From the NCBI RefSeq assembly GCF_007754425.1, contig NZ_CP037452.1, forward strand, positions 3,261,164 through 3,325,163: a stretch of DNA of 64,000 nucleotides. Reading direction: 5' to 3'. Under the pieces are notes generated by a model, which saw only the letters and a program-made list of their open reading frames with translations, was not told the origin of the DNA and searched no databases. The number at the start of each line of letters is the position of its first letter. Within the stretch, counting starts at the first letter, position 1. Both the position numbers and the translations under genes were made by a program. Positions 47,274 through 56,078 of this stretch are shown one piece after another. The DNA comes from Gimesia fumaroli (GTDB taxonomy: Bacteria; Planctomycetota; Planctomycetia; Planctomycetales; Planctomycetaceae).

Positions 47274-47828
47274 AATCGGTATTTTCAGAATCAACTCACC
47301 CCCCTGCCTTCCCAGCCTCTCAACGTTCTGTCCATCATCTGCGCATTCATAATGATGGTTTTTGCATATTGGGTAATCATTTTACCTGAGAGGGGGCAGA
47401 TCCGGTTTCTTTTCTGCAACCGTCAAAACCCGACCTTCCGTAGTGAAAATTAAATGGAGCTGAGCCGCAAAGAGGTGAACACGTTCTATCAATTGCTTTT
47501 AAAGTTGTGTTTGAAAGGCGAGATGAACGTTCTGTGTTAAGTGCCTGTTTATCAATATCTTATGTGTATAGGATGATTCGTTGACCATACAACTTACACA
47601 AGAAAGGCCACGCGTAGCTGGTCTAGAATTGCCTAACCAATTTGTTGTTCACTATTCGAACAGAAAACCGTCTCTTTCCTCTGTTTCAACTCGGTTTTAG
47701 CATAAAAGTCCTTGTTTTCTTGACTGTTAAGGTATTTGACGTCCGGTTGTTAAAACTGATTTGCGAGCTGTAGTCTACGAACTAACTTTTCATTGGGAAT
47801 ATTCCTTTAGAAAGTAGAGAAGAGACTT
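47274..47828. other. Long intergenic region, nothing recognised
   Basis: About 555 bases between two plus-strand genes. I see no coding frame with ribosome site, no strong hairpin plus T-run and no riboswitch consensus that I can recognise. A TTGACG at 47738 might be a -35 element, but the expected -10 is not convincing. The length suggests a regulated promoter or a small RNA for the HD-GYP gene. Confidence 0.4.
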
Positions 47829-49487
47829 ATGGCATTAGGAACAACGGACTCATTAAAGAAGTTATCGAACTTCAGTAAATGTGGTGGCGAATGGGATCTG
47901 GACTTGCATCAAGATGCAAAGATCGATCTTGCAATCCGACGCATGAGACACATTGCGGAATTGACTGGTCTGACACTGTTTTGTTTCGATTCTAATAATG
48001 GAATCGTTCTGGACAAAACAAATGCGCAGTCACTCCCCTTCTTTCCGGTCGATATTCTCAACGAAATACAGCATGTTGATGGCTTAACGTTAATCGAAAA
48101 CACGAATGGAGTGACGCACTTTTTACTCCCGCTTGTCGAAGATGAAGCCCATAAAATTACAGCAGCCGGCTTTGTGTTTTCTAAAGAGAAACGCAAACTA
48201 ACCGAGATGGTTCTGACGGCAGTTCAACGAGAGTGGGCAGCTGAGGAACTGGATGCCTGGCTGGAAAATCAAAGAGTCCTGGATACGAAATCGCTGCATG
48301 CGTTATTAAGTCTGGCACTGCTTCACATTGAAGAAGAACAGCAACTTACTGTTTTGAATGAGGAAGTGGATAATCTATCAGAGTGTCTGGATGAGACATT
48401 TGAAGAAATCAGTCTGCTGCATGAAGTGGCCCAGCACCTCAAGATTTCCGAAAGTCCGGAACAACTGGGAAAATTGTGTCTTGATCGGATCGGGACTCTG
48501 ATTGAAGCGGAAACCAATATTATCTGGTTTGAAGGTCAGGGAAATACGTCTCAGTTTATGTCAGATAGTACATCTGGCTTTGATGAAGTGACTCTGGCCC
48601 GACTCGTCGCACAGTTTGACGGATTCAACTGGAATCAGCCACTTGTGATTAATCAGGTAGAAAGTTCATTGCTGTCACTCGAATTTCCTGATCTGCATAA
48701 TCTGGTGCTTGTTCCCATTTCAGACGGTTTCAATTCCTACGGCTGGATTCTCAGCTGTAATTTACTGAAAAGCGAGGAATACGGGACAATTCAGGCCAGC
48801 CTGCTGAATTCTGTGGCTTCTTTTTTAGGCACTCACCTGCGTAATATTGACCTTTATGCTCAGCAGGAAGAGTTGATGTTGAGTTTTGTCAAGTCGTTCA
48901 TCTCGACGCTGGATGCGAAGGATCCTTACACACGGGGTCACAGTGAACGGGTGGCTCTGATCGCACAAAAACTCGCCAAGCAGTTAGGGTATTCCGGGGA
49001 GTTCTTACAGAATATCTATCTTTCGGGGCTGTTGCATGATATTGGTAAGATCGGAGTCGATGATGGAATCCTCAGGAAAGAAGGGAAATTAACTGACGAA
49101 GAATTTGCTCAAATTCAGAAGCACCCGATGATCGGATATAAGATTCTTTCCGGAATCAAAAAGCTAAAGAATATTTTGCCAGGGATCCGAAATCACCATG
49201 AGCAAATTGATGGGTTGGGGTATCCCGATCGACTCAAAGGAACGGATATCCCTTTGATGGCGCGGATTATTGCTGTAGCCGATGCTTACGATGCGATGGG
49301 CAGTGATCGTCCTTACCGAAACGGTATGCCTCTGGAGCGATTGGAAATCATTTTCCGTGAAGGCAAAGGTTTCCAGTGGGATTCGGATGTCATCGATGCC
49401 TATTTTGAGATTCGAGATGAAATCATCCAGCTTTCTCAAAAGTATAACGATGATGCGGCAGCTCTGGTTGAGAATAGCCGGAATTGA
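47829..49487 (+). CDS. GAF/HD-GYP domain protein (predicted c-di-GMP phosphodiesterase)
   Basis: 552 residues. The N-terminal part (about 1-170) is of unknown fold with acidic helices. A GAF domain is at about 195-350. The HD-GYP domain follows at about 355-540: TRGHSERVA, the HD pair in LLHDIGKIG, NHHEQIDGLGYP with the diagnostic GYP, and later ADAYDAMGSDRPYR. All metal ligands are visible, so phosphodiesterase activity on cyclic di-GMP is likely. There is no membrane helix, so it is soluble. The start ATG 47829 has AGAGAAGAG just upstream. It precedes a lipoprotein gene on the same strand, but the gap of 76 bases makes operon membership only possible. Confidence 0.9.
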   Translation: MALGTTDSLKKLSNFSKCGGEWDLDLHQDAKIDLAIRRMRHIAELTGLTLFCFDSNNGIVLDKTNAQSLPFFPVDILNEIQHVDGLTLIENTNGVTHFLLPLVEDEAHKITAAGFVFSKEKRKLTEMVLTAVQREWAAEELDAWLENQRVLDTKSLHALLSLALLHIEEEQQLTVLNEEVDNLSECLDETFEEISLLHEVAQHLKISESPEQLGKLCLDRIGTLIEAETNIIWFEGQGNTSQFMSDSTSGFDEVTLARLVAQFDGFNWNQPLVINQVESSLLSLEFPDLHNLVLVPISDGFNSYGWILSCNLLKSEEYGTIQASLLNSVASFLGTHLRNIDLYAQQEELMLSFVKSFISTLDAKDPYTRGHSERVALIAQKLAKQLGYSGEFLQNIYLSGLLHDIGKIGVDDGILRKEGKLTDEEFAQIQKHPMIGYKILSGIKKLKNILPGIRNHHEQIDGLGYPDRLKGTDIPLMARIIAVADAYDAMGSDRPYRNGMPLERLEIIFREGKGFQWDSDVIDAYFEIRDEIIQLSQKYNDDAAALVENSRN

Positions 49488-49563
49488 TAAAATAACGCCT
49501 TGAAACGGTTATTTTCTTCTCAAACGGTGCGATTCCCAATACAGGGTGTCGCTGAGGCAGGCA

Positions 49564-50187
49564 ATGATTCAACAGCGGCCATCTTTTTACTCTATAATTG
49601 TACTTCTTTGCGCAGTCAGTTTTCATGGCTGTGGTTCAAAAGAAGGTGGATCGAATACCGATTTACCTATCCCGGAAGCAGAACCGCTGCATATTGAAAA
49701 TGCATTGTCCGATCAGGAAGGTCAGCAAGGATCCGGAGTCAAAGAGTTTGACGGGATTCAGTTTCATGTACCTGTGGGATGGAAGCAAGTGGCATTAACG
49801 CCGGCACAACAGGGAATGATTTCCGCCAGCTTTCAGATTCCTCAGGCAGGAGATGACGTGAAGTTGACTCTTTCCTCTGTGGGAGGTGGAATTGATGCGA
49901 ATCTTCAAAGATGGAAGGGGCAGTTTCAGTTGCCACCTGGAGAAGCCCCCCTGCAGGAAACGATTCGTGTGGATCATGTCGATGCCATCTGGCTTGATCT
50001 GAGAGGCACTTTTGATTCTGGACCTGCCATCAATTCCAGTGTGGCATCCGGTATGCGAATGATTGGTGTTGCAATCCCGCGCAGTCCTCGCGATTTTTAT
50101 CTCAAACTTACAGGCCCACGTGAGCAGTTGTTAAAAGCAGAAAAAGAGTTTCGCGAATTTGCCAAATCAGCCCGGTTTGTGCAATAG
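49564..50187 (+). CDS. Lipoprotein of unknown function
   Basis: 207 residues. The ATG at 49564 with GAGGCAGG upstream is preferred over a GTG at 49546. A signal peptide with a hydrophobic core ends in FHGC (Cys23), a slightly non-standard lipobox. After a Gly/Ser/Pro-rich linker comes a domain of about 150 residues with alternating hydrophobic beta pattern (IQFHVPVGWKQV) that resembles PsbP/LpqN-type folds, though not with confidence. It converges with the ketosynthase gene, nine bases apart. Function is unknown. Confidence 0.8.
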   Translation: MIQQRPSFYSIIVLLCAVSFHGCGSKEGGSNTDLPIPEAEPLHIENALSDQEGQQGSGVKEFDGIQFHVPVGWKQVALTPAQQGMISASFQIPQAGDDVKLTLSSVGGGIDANLQRWKGQFQLPPGEAPLQETIRVDHVDAIWLDLRGTFDSGPAINSSVASGMRMIGVAIPRSPRDFYLKLTGPREQLLKAEKEFREFAKSARFVQ

Positions 50188-50196
50188 TCAATCGTT

Positions 50197-51483
50197 TCAG
50201 ATCGTGGAATCCCATTTGCGGATCAGTCCGGCGACGAGGTGTCCTCCAAAACCAAACGACAGCTTTAGCGCGGTTTTGATCTCGTGGGAAACCGGTTTCA
50301 GTGGCGTATAATTGAGAGTGCATTCAGGATCGGGGGCTTGAAGATTGATTGTTGGCGGAACCAGATTATCGCGCATCGCCAACAGGGTAAAACCGAGTTC
50401 CACACTTCCAGCTGCTCCGAGTAAGTGTCCCATTCCCCCTTTTAAACTTGAGCAATGGACTCTGTTTGAATCAGGCCCCAGTGAATTTTGGATCGCGCGA
50501 GTTTCATAGAGATCATTGATCTGGGTTCCAGTGCCGTGCAGATTGATGTAATCTAGTTCGGCGGGAGTGACCTGAGATCGGTTGAGCGTATTGGTAATCA
50601 AGCGGGACAGGCTTTGTGCTGTCGGGTCAAATTGCATTAAGTGAGTCGAGTCAGAGCCAAGGCTCCCGGTTAGCCATTCTGCATACGGGATCGCGTTTCG
50701 CTTTAGTGCCTGTTCCAGCGATTCCAGGACTAGAATTCCAGCTCCTTCGCCGACGACAAATCCTTTGCGTTTTCGATCATAGGGACGGCAGGCTGAGCCG
50801 GCAGTTTCAAAGTCAGTCGCCAGAACTCCCATACGTTGGAAAGAGCCAATGACAGACGGCAGCAGAGACGCATCTGCACTACCAGCGAAAACGGTTTCAC
50901 AGACTCCTTCGCGAATTAAATCAGCCGCGCGCATGATACTGGAAAATCCAGTTGCACAGGCTGAGACTGGAGAGAGTGCAGCACCTTGTAAATTGTATTG
51001 TGCCGCAATAGAGTGGCTGGCAGCACTGGGATAACATTGATGCCAGAGCATGGAGGGAACGTGAGCAGCCTGTTCCTGGTTCATCCGCGATAGTTCAGAG
51101 ATTTGTGCAAAACCAGCCATTCCTCCCTTGCTGGAGCCGATGACGCAGCCTGCTGTTTCCCGGGGAAGCTGATTCATATCGAGCCCCGCATCCCGAATTG
51201 CTTCTGCGGTTGCATTCAAGGCTAATGTGATTGACGGCTCTTGTTGAAGTGGAAATTGATCCGACAGAGAGGACGATGAAAGTTGCCTGTTTGGGATGAC
51301 GCCTCCTGCTACAGGACGATTTAACTGGCGAGACAAGTCATCCAGCAGGCAGGTTGCCGATTGCCCGGTAAGCAATTTCTGCCAGGAAGCTTCTCGGCTT
51401 GTTGCATAAGGGGTGATTAAACCGATGCCCGTAATCACGACCCTGCGGGGAAAACGCTCAGTTACCGAAAGCTTTGGTCGCAT
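50197..51483 (-). CDS. Beta-ketoacyl-ACP synthase family (FabF-like)
   Basis: 428 residues, the length of a KAS II. Signature start VVITGIGLITPYA, then active-site Cys in SACATGFSSI, His in HGTGTQIND, Lys in SSLKGG and second His in GMGHLLGAAG: the full thiolase-fold Cys-His-His set. It should condense malonyl-ACP with an acyl chain. It is not certain whether it serves ordinary fatty acid synthesis or a specialised pathway, as no acyl carrier protein, fabD or fabG is adjacent. The start ATG 51483 has no clear ribosome site. A small membrane protein is encoded 43 bases upstream on the same strand. Confidence 0.88.
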   Translation of the reverse strand: MRPKLSVTERFPRRVVITGIGLITPYATSREASWQKLLTGQSATCLLDDLSRQLNRPVAGGVIPNRQLSSSSLSDQFPLQQEPSITLALNATAEAIRDAGLDMNQLPRETAGCVIGSSKGGMAGFAQISELSRMNQEQAAHVPSMLWHQCYPSAASHSIAAQYNLQGAALSPVSACATGFSSIMRAADLIREGVCETVFAGSADASLLPSVIGSFQRMGVLATDFETAGSACRPYDRKRKGFVVGEGAGILVLESLEQALKRNAIPYAEWLTGSLGSDSTHLMQFDPTAQSLSRLITNTLNRSQVTPAELDYINLHGTGTQINDLYETRAIQNSLGPDSNRVHCSSLKGGMGHLLGAAGSVELGFTLLAMRDNLVPPTINLQAPDPECTLNYTPLKPVSHEIKTALKLSFGFGGHLVAGLIRKWDSTI

Positions 51484-51525
51484 TAGAACTTAAAAGTTGC
51501 ATAGGAAGGGAGAGAAGGAAAGTGC

Positions 51526-51741
51526 TCAGGAACGATGACTGGTTCGACAGATGGCAAATAAAGCTAAGCCAAATAACACCGCTACCAGAATGTATTCGAA
51601 AATTGAAGTTTGCGACTGTTGCACCAAGCCACTTTTTTGTTCGCCCTCTTGTGCCAGTGACGTGGTCACAGAGACGAGTAATGCTCCGAAAACTGATACG
51701 AAACCAGTCAAGATTCTGAATATGTTTGGAGATCGCTTCAT
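51526..51741 (-). CDS. Small secreted or membrane protein, 71 residues
   Basis: 71 residues starting MKRSPNIF. The first 30 residues form a signal peptide, likely cleaved near SLA-Q, and residues about 48-65 a second hydrophobic helix (FEYILVAVLFGLALFAI), ending in a short basic tail. So it is either a one-helix membrane protein or a two-helix protein. It lies 43 bases upstream of the ketosynthase gene on the same strand. A plus-strand frame covering the same bases lacks these properties and is treated as its shadow. Small planctomycete proteins of this shape are common and uncharacterised. Confidence 0.65.
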   Translation of the reverse strand: MKRSPNIFRILTGFVSVFGALLVSVTTSLAQEGEQKSGLVQQSQTSIFEYILVAVLFGLALFAICRTSHRS

Positions 51742-51914
51742 AGTCGTTTAAATCTAAAAGCAGAGAAAGAACAAAAAGTTTTCAATTGGCTTATTGTATC
51801 AGCCTGACTCACAAACTGCATCAGGAAAAGCCGATTCCTGATGGAAACCTGGATGAAAAAATAGTGATTCTACCTCAATGAAGATCATTTCAGGTGTCAT
51901 GGTTGTATTCTATT

Positions 51915-52430
51915 TCAGCATTGAATGATCGCATCTACAGGTTGTCGCATTTCGTGAAAATCCTGCTGGTGCAGAAAGACGGTTCGCCAGCTGTGGGACC
52001 GCGATCGCATTTTCAAACGGTATTCATCGATTTTCACTACATAAAACGCATACAGGCTCCCTTTGTAGGGGAACAGGGTTTCCAGATTGTTCGACATGGA
52101 ATTCGGCGGGAGTTGATAGGCAAAGACTAAAGCCGAGATGAAGCCTTCCCCGAATAACTCCTGCCATTGCTGGAGCCCCTGGATATCTTCAATGGTAGCC
52201 CAGTTCTCCCAGCGGCGACTCTGTCGCTGGTCGGGAGAGATTTCTGTTCTGCCTTTGACATCCACCAGCAGGTTGGGACCTTGCTGCGAGTAGACAATAA
52301 AGTCGAGCGATTTGATGGAGGCGTTTTGCGCCAGAGCTCGGCGTTTCTCGTCAACTGCCACATAAGGGGCTTTTGCTGCACGAAGATAGTCTTCAAACGC
52401 GGCGTCGTAATGGTTGCGGCGGATGACCAT
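51915..52430 (-). CDS. HYExAFE-type protein with PD-(D/E)xK-like nuclease fold
   Basis: About 171 residues. It begins MVIRRNHYDAAFEDYL, the motif from which the HYExAFE family takes its name (here H-Y-D-A-A-F-E). Glu13 is in the first helix, Asp43 follows in SLDFIVY and Asp57-x-Lys59 in LLVDVKGR. This E...D...DxK spacing is that of PD-(D/E)xK nucleases such as restriction and Holliday junction enzymes, although activity is unproven. The ATG at 52430 is chosen; a GTG at 52457 would add nine residues, and GGGGAG sits about 12 bases before the ATG. There is no signal peptide, so it is cytosolic. It lies 112 bases or more from hisS. Family name is known, function is not. Confidence 0.75.
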   Translation of the reverse strand: MVIRRNHYDAAFEDYLRAAKAPYVAVDEKRRALAQNASIKSLDFIVYSQQGPNLLVDVKGRTEISPDQRQSRRWENWATIEDIQGLQQWQELFGEGFISALVFAYQLPPNSMSNNLETLFPYKGSLYAFYVVKIDEYRLKMRSRSHSWRTVFLHQQDFHEMRQPVDAIIQC

Positions 52431-52569
52431 GAGCCGAATATCTCCCCATGAATTCACAAGATGAGAACTGATCTTATGTAAATGGTATGGGGTTCTACTG
52501 TAAATGTCTATAGTGGCTGCGGGGTTTCAGGCATCCAGCGTTAGAATGTGGGGATTCGAGGAAGAGATG

Positions 52570-53892
52570 TTATTCGAGCAGTCCACGGACGAATTCGGTT
52601 AATTCTCCTTCTTTGACAGCGGTTTGAGTACCTTTCTGCAGTTCTTTGACTTGCCAAACCTGGTCTTCAAATTCATCCGTTCCTGCGATAATCACGATCT
52701 GGAATCCGTGCCGATTAGCATATTTGAACTGTTTTTTGATCGCTTTGGTGTCAGGATAGACTTCCACATTGAATCCGTTCAGGCGCAGTTCCCGGGCCAG
52801 TCTGAGGTATTCCGGCGTATAAGCCGCGTCCATTTGAGTCACCAGAATAGGAGCCGGAGTCGAGATATCCGGCAGCATGTTGAGTTCCTGCATTGCTGCC
52901 AGTAAACGGTCCAGTCCCAGGCTGGCGCCGACGCCCGGTAATTGTTGCGTCGTGAACAGCTCGGCCAGATTATCGTAGCGGCCGCCTGAGCAGACACTTC
53001 CTATGTTTGGTAACTGGTCCAGAAATGTTTCGTAAATGGTGCCGGTATAATAATCGAGTCCGCGTGCAATCGAAGGGTCCAGTACAACCCGATCGCTGGG
53101 AATGCCTGCTCTTTCTGTTGCTGTGAAGATTTCCCGAAGATACTGGACACCCTGCTCACCACACGCATTTCCGGTAAGTTGCTGTTCTAGAGAATCCAGA
53201 ATTTCGGATGTCGCACCTTGAACGGTCGTCAGCGAGATGATTTTTTCTGCTTGTTGTTGCGTCAGCCCCCCCTGCTCCTGCATTTCTTTGATGACCGCTT
53301 CCGGGCCGATTTTGGGAAGTTTATCCAGCGCTCTTAAAACGTTCGCTGATTGAGGCTGCAGTTCCAGAATTTCCAGCAGTCCATTCAGAATCATGCGGTT
53401 ATTGATGCGGATTTTGAATTCGGTAAAACCAATCTTGACCATCAGATCGTGAATGATAAACAGCGTCTCTATATCAGCTGAGTTGGAAGTCGTGCCGATG
53501 GTATCGAAGTCACATTGCATGAATTCACGGTAGCGTCCTTTTTGTGGTCGCTCGCCGCGCCAGACGGTTCCGACGTGATAGCGTTTAAACGGAGTTCCCA
53601 GCTCATTGATGTTCTGCGCAGCAAAACGGGCAAAGGGGACGGTCAGGTCAAATCGCATCGCGACATCACGACCACCTTGTTCGAAGCGAAACATCTGCTT
53701 GTCCGACTCTTCTCCCCCTTTTCCGGTTAAAATCTCAGTGTATTCCAGTGCGGGTGTATCGATGGGACGAAAGCCATAGCTGCGATAGACTGACTTAGCA
53801 GTCTCGATCAGTTGTTCCCGGGGAATCATGGCTGCAGGCAGATAGTCCCGAAATCCTTTGAGTGTCCGTGGCTCAATTAATGTTTTTTTCAC
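52570..53892 (-). CDS. hisS: Histidyl-tRNA synthetase
   Basis: 440 residues, class II synthetase. Motif 1 region GFRDYLP...YGFRPIDTPALE; motif 2 QPQ-like ERPQKGRYREFMQCDFD; histidine-binding LDPSIARGLDYYTG; and a C-terminal anticodon-binding domain starting near 340. It charges tRNA-His. The start is GTG 53892, followed directly by KKTLIEPRTLKGF; no Shine-Dalgarno sequence is obvious. Short gap to the cysteine-cluster gene upstream (80 bases). Confident assignment; HisZ is less likely, as all synthetase motifs are kept. Confidence 0.95.
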   Translation of the reverse strand: MKKTLIEPRTLKGFRDYLPAAMIPREQLIETAKSVYRSYGFRPIDTPALEYTEILTGKGGEESDKQMFRFEQGGRDVAMRFDLTVPFARFAAQNINELGTPFKRYHVGTVWRGERPQKGRYREFMQCDFDTIGTTSNSADIETLFIIHDLMVKIGFTEFKIRINNRMILNGLLEILELQPQSANVLRALDKLPKIGPEAVIKEMQEQGGLTQQQAEKIISLTTVQGATSEILDSLEQQLTGNACGEQGVQYLREIFTATERAGIPSDRVVLDPSIARGLDYYTGTIYETFLDQLPNIGSVCSGGRYDNLAELFTTQQLPGVGASLGLDRLLAAMQELNMLPDISTPAPILVTQMDAAYTPEYLRLARELRLNGFNVEVYPDTKAIKKQFKYANRHGFQIVIIAGTDEFEDQVWQVKELQKGTQTAVKEGELTEFVRGLLE

Positions 53893-53971
53893 AGTGGGTA
53901 CCGGCTTGGATCGAAAGTGATCTCTATATTGTTTTCAGATTTTAGATGTGAGGAGTTATTCAAGCAGAGTG

Positions 53972-54418
53972 CTAAATATGTACAACTGGTAGTTTTTGTG
54001 TGGCCGTTTCTGTCTCAGCCTTCTTTCGTTTCTTCTTTTTCGGTGGTAGAACAGCGTGGGCATATTCCCAGATTTGTTCCGGAGTTTCGAAGAGACGATC
54101 ATAAGTGCCATCATTGTCATATTCACAGTCATCTGTTGTGTAAGAACGGCAGATCTTGGGGCGATCTTCATAGTTACCACAACGGTAATCGGGCAGCAGG
54201 TATTTGCAGTCGCCATACACCATCAGGAACCAGGTATCTTCATCAACAAAAATGGCACAATGGCCGTGCATGATATACCATCGCATATGATCGAAATCCT
54301 CCCAGGTTTCCGGGGTTTCGATTGGCAAGGCAAAATAGCGACAACAACGTGCTGTGCAATAACTGCATAAAACTTCGCCAGCTTTGAGATCAGATCGTTT
54401 TACAGTGACCGTCGACAT
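53972..54418 (-). CDS. YkgJ-family cysteine cluster protein
   Basis: 148 residues with the cysteine set of the YkgJ family: LCSYCTARCCRYF near 16-28, then a C in GHCAIF, GDCKYLLPDYRCGNYEDRPKICRSY and DDCEYD. The YkgJ family (CxxxCxxCC-type) is expected to bind a metal or iron-sulfur cluster; its function is not established. AAGGGA lies seven bases before ATG 54418. A Lys/Arg-rich C-terminus follows the last cysteine. It is upstream of hisS on the same strand and may share its promoter. Confident on family, not on function. Confidence 0.85.
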   Translation of the reverse strand: MSTVTVKRSDLKAGEVLCSYCTARCCRYFALPIETPETWEDFDHMRWYIMHGHCAIFVDEDTWFLMVYGDCKYLLPDYRCGNYEDRPKICRSYTTDDCEYDNDGTYDRLFETPEQIWEYAHAVLPPKKKKRKKAETETATQKLPVVHI

Positions 54419-55096
54419 TGTCGTGTCCCTTGATGAACTATAATTAATGATGACAAATTTACAGAAAGGTTCGCGCTAGGGGAATCAATCAAAATTGAGA
54501 TGCGCGTTTGGTCAGACTCAAGCAGAAAATTCGAGGCGAATTTATTGACTCGATTCTTCCAGATCCATAATGAATCTGCATGTTTTATAAGTTATCTGGC
54601 CGGAAAATGCACGGAATCCAGGGACAGAAAGTTTGGGTTTTCAATCAGAATCGTGACTGGTTTACTGGTTCCCCTATTGCTGGGCGTCTGTTCCGGGCAT
54701 TGATTTGAACCGTTTTTCGATTCACATTTGTCGGTTTTAGCGATTATCCCGTCAGCTTAAGGTGTATAATTGCGGTTTCTGCTTGACCCTGATTTACAGG
54801 GGGACTTATCATTAAACTATTATCCTGCTTCATATTCATTCACATTCGTAGTGACACTTGCTTGTCTGATTCAGGATCTACACGAATAATTGATACTGCT
54901 GGATTTATTTTCGTTCTCAAAGTCCTTTGGGGACGATGTAATAATACAGGCTGCCGACGATGCTTCCTGACTCAGGAGAGCCTGAAAGTCAAACCTGAGT
55001 AATCCCGTAGAATATAACGATATTAAGTTTACCTAATACGAAATAGTAGATAACGAGGCAGACGCGCTCGTTCGATTCTATCAAGGTTTAAAGAAG
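54419..55096. other. Divergent intergenic region of about 680 bases
   Basis: It separates the YkgJ-like gene (minus) from the coiled-coil membrane gene (plus), so promoters for both lie here. One perfect five-base inverted repeat (CCCTG-N5-CAGGG at 54787-54801) was seen, but this is weak. A 67-codon plus-strand frame lacks a ribosome site and is not called. No tRNA or other RNA motif is recognised. Confidence 0.4.
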
Positions 55097-55984
55097 ATGC
55101 ATAAATCTGGAGTTGTCCTGGCTTGGGTAGTCGCTCTTGTGGCTGTAGGCGCTGTTCTACTGACATCGAAGATGCTGGATGTCCGTGGCAGTTGGTTGAA
55201 AGCTGTTGAAAATAACAAGTCGAAAATCCAAAAAAATGAGACGGAACTCGAAAACAAAGAGGATGAAAACAAAACACTTCGCGGCGATTTAACCCGGCTG
55301 ATGCTGGGCTGGGACCGTTATTGGGATGCGAATGTCACAGTCGCCAATCAGCAGACTGGTGAAATTCAGGTCAATATTGGTGGTAACCAGGGATTGGGGG
55401 CTGCCCAGCAGGGAGCTGATCCGGCTGCACAACCGGTTATATTTGCTTTTCAGCCCGATCAGAGTAAACCAAATGGTGTGAGTTATGTGGGGGCTTTTCG
55501 TGTGAATGCGTTGCAGCCCAATGGCGCGCAACTGATCGCAGTGAATCCACCTCGAGCAGGTGAAGTGGCGAATTGGAAGAATGGCACCTGGCGTTTGCGA
55601 GCACTGGTCCCACCCAACTATATTTCGACGATTAGAACATTGAGAGATAATCTGGTAGAGCGCGAACAGCAGTTCAAGCGGAAGCAGGACCGGATTCAGG
55701 ATTTAAATCGATTGCTGGCGTCAGCCCAGGAACGATTAGAAGCCAGAGTGGGGGAATTGACTGGTGCGGAGGATGCACCACAGGATGAGATTCTTCCAGT
55801 CGAGTTACGAAAAGGTCTGGTTGTCGGTCTGGAAGAAGAAGAACAATTGCGCAATCAGGAGTTCCAGGAAACAGATCGTTTACGACGTGATTTGTTGAAT
55901 GTCTATCAAAAACAACTCGAACTGGTGCAGGAAGTCAGTAAGTTGACCAAACAACTGCCGAAGCAGACCCCAGCAGGTTCATGA
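55097..55984 (+). CDS. Membrane-anchored coiled-coil protein of unknown function
   Basis: 295 residues. A hydrophobic helix at about 5-24 is a signal anchor. Residues about 35-75 are charged and helical, with heptad-like Glu/Lys/Asn, and a second coiled-coil region lies at about 185-290 (LVEREQQFKRKQDRIQDLNRLLASAQERLEAR). Between them is a beta-rich part (about 85-180) with Gly/Asn/Gln-rich loops. The ATG at 55097 follows AAGAAG. The form is that of an envelope-spanning scaffold protein; no enzyme motif. It is 94 bases before the rhomboid gene, so they may be co-transcribed. Confidence 0.75.
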   Translation: MHKSGVVLAWVVALVAVGAVLLTSKMLDVRGSWLKAVENNKSKIQKNETELENKEDENKTLRGDLTRLMLGWDRYWDANVTVANQQTGEIQVNIGGNQGLGAAQQGADPAAQPVIFAFQPDQSKPNGVSYVGAFRVNALQPNGAQLIAVNPPRAGEVANWKNGTWRLRALVPPNYISTIRTLRDNLVEREQQFKRKQDRIQDLNRLLASAQERLEARVGELTGAEDAPQDEILPVELRKGLVVGLEEEEQLRNQEFQETDRLRRDLLNVYQKQLELVQEVSKLTKQLPKQTPAGS

Positions 55985-56078
55985 GTTTTTGAGTAGCAGC
56001 TTTTGATTCGCATGGAAGGCGGGCGTAGACTCTCAGAACGCCCCTGATTACAAAAAGACAAGCAAGGATAGGTTGGCA

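Noticed and set aside
54500-54703. 67-codon plus-strand frame in the long intergenic region
   Set aside because: No ribosome site and no signal peptide despite a hydrophobic end; unlike real small genes here.
54787-54801. CCCTG-N5-CAGGG hairpin as terminator
   Set aside because: Only five base pairs with no T-run, and it lies upstream of a gene, so it is likely chance.
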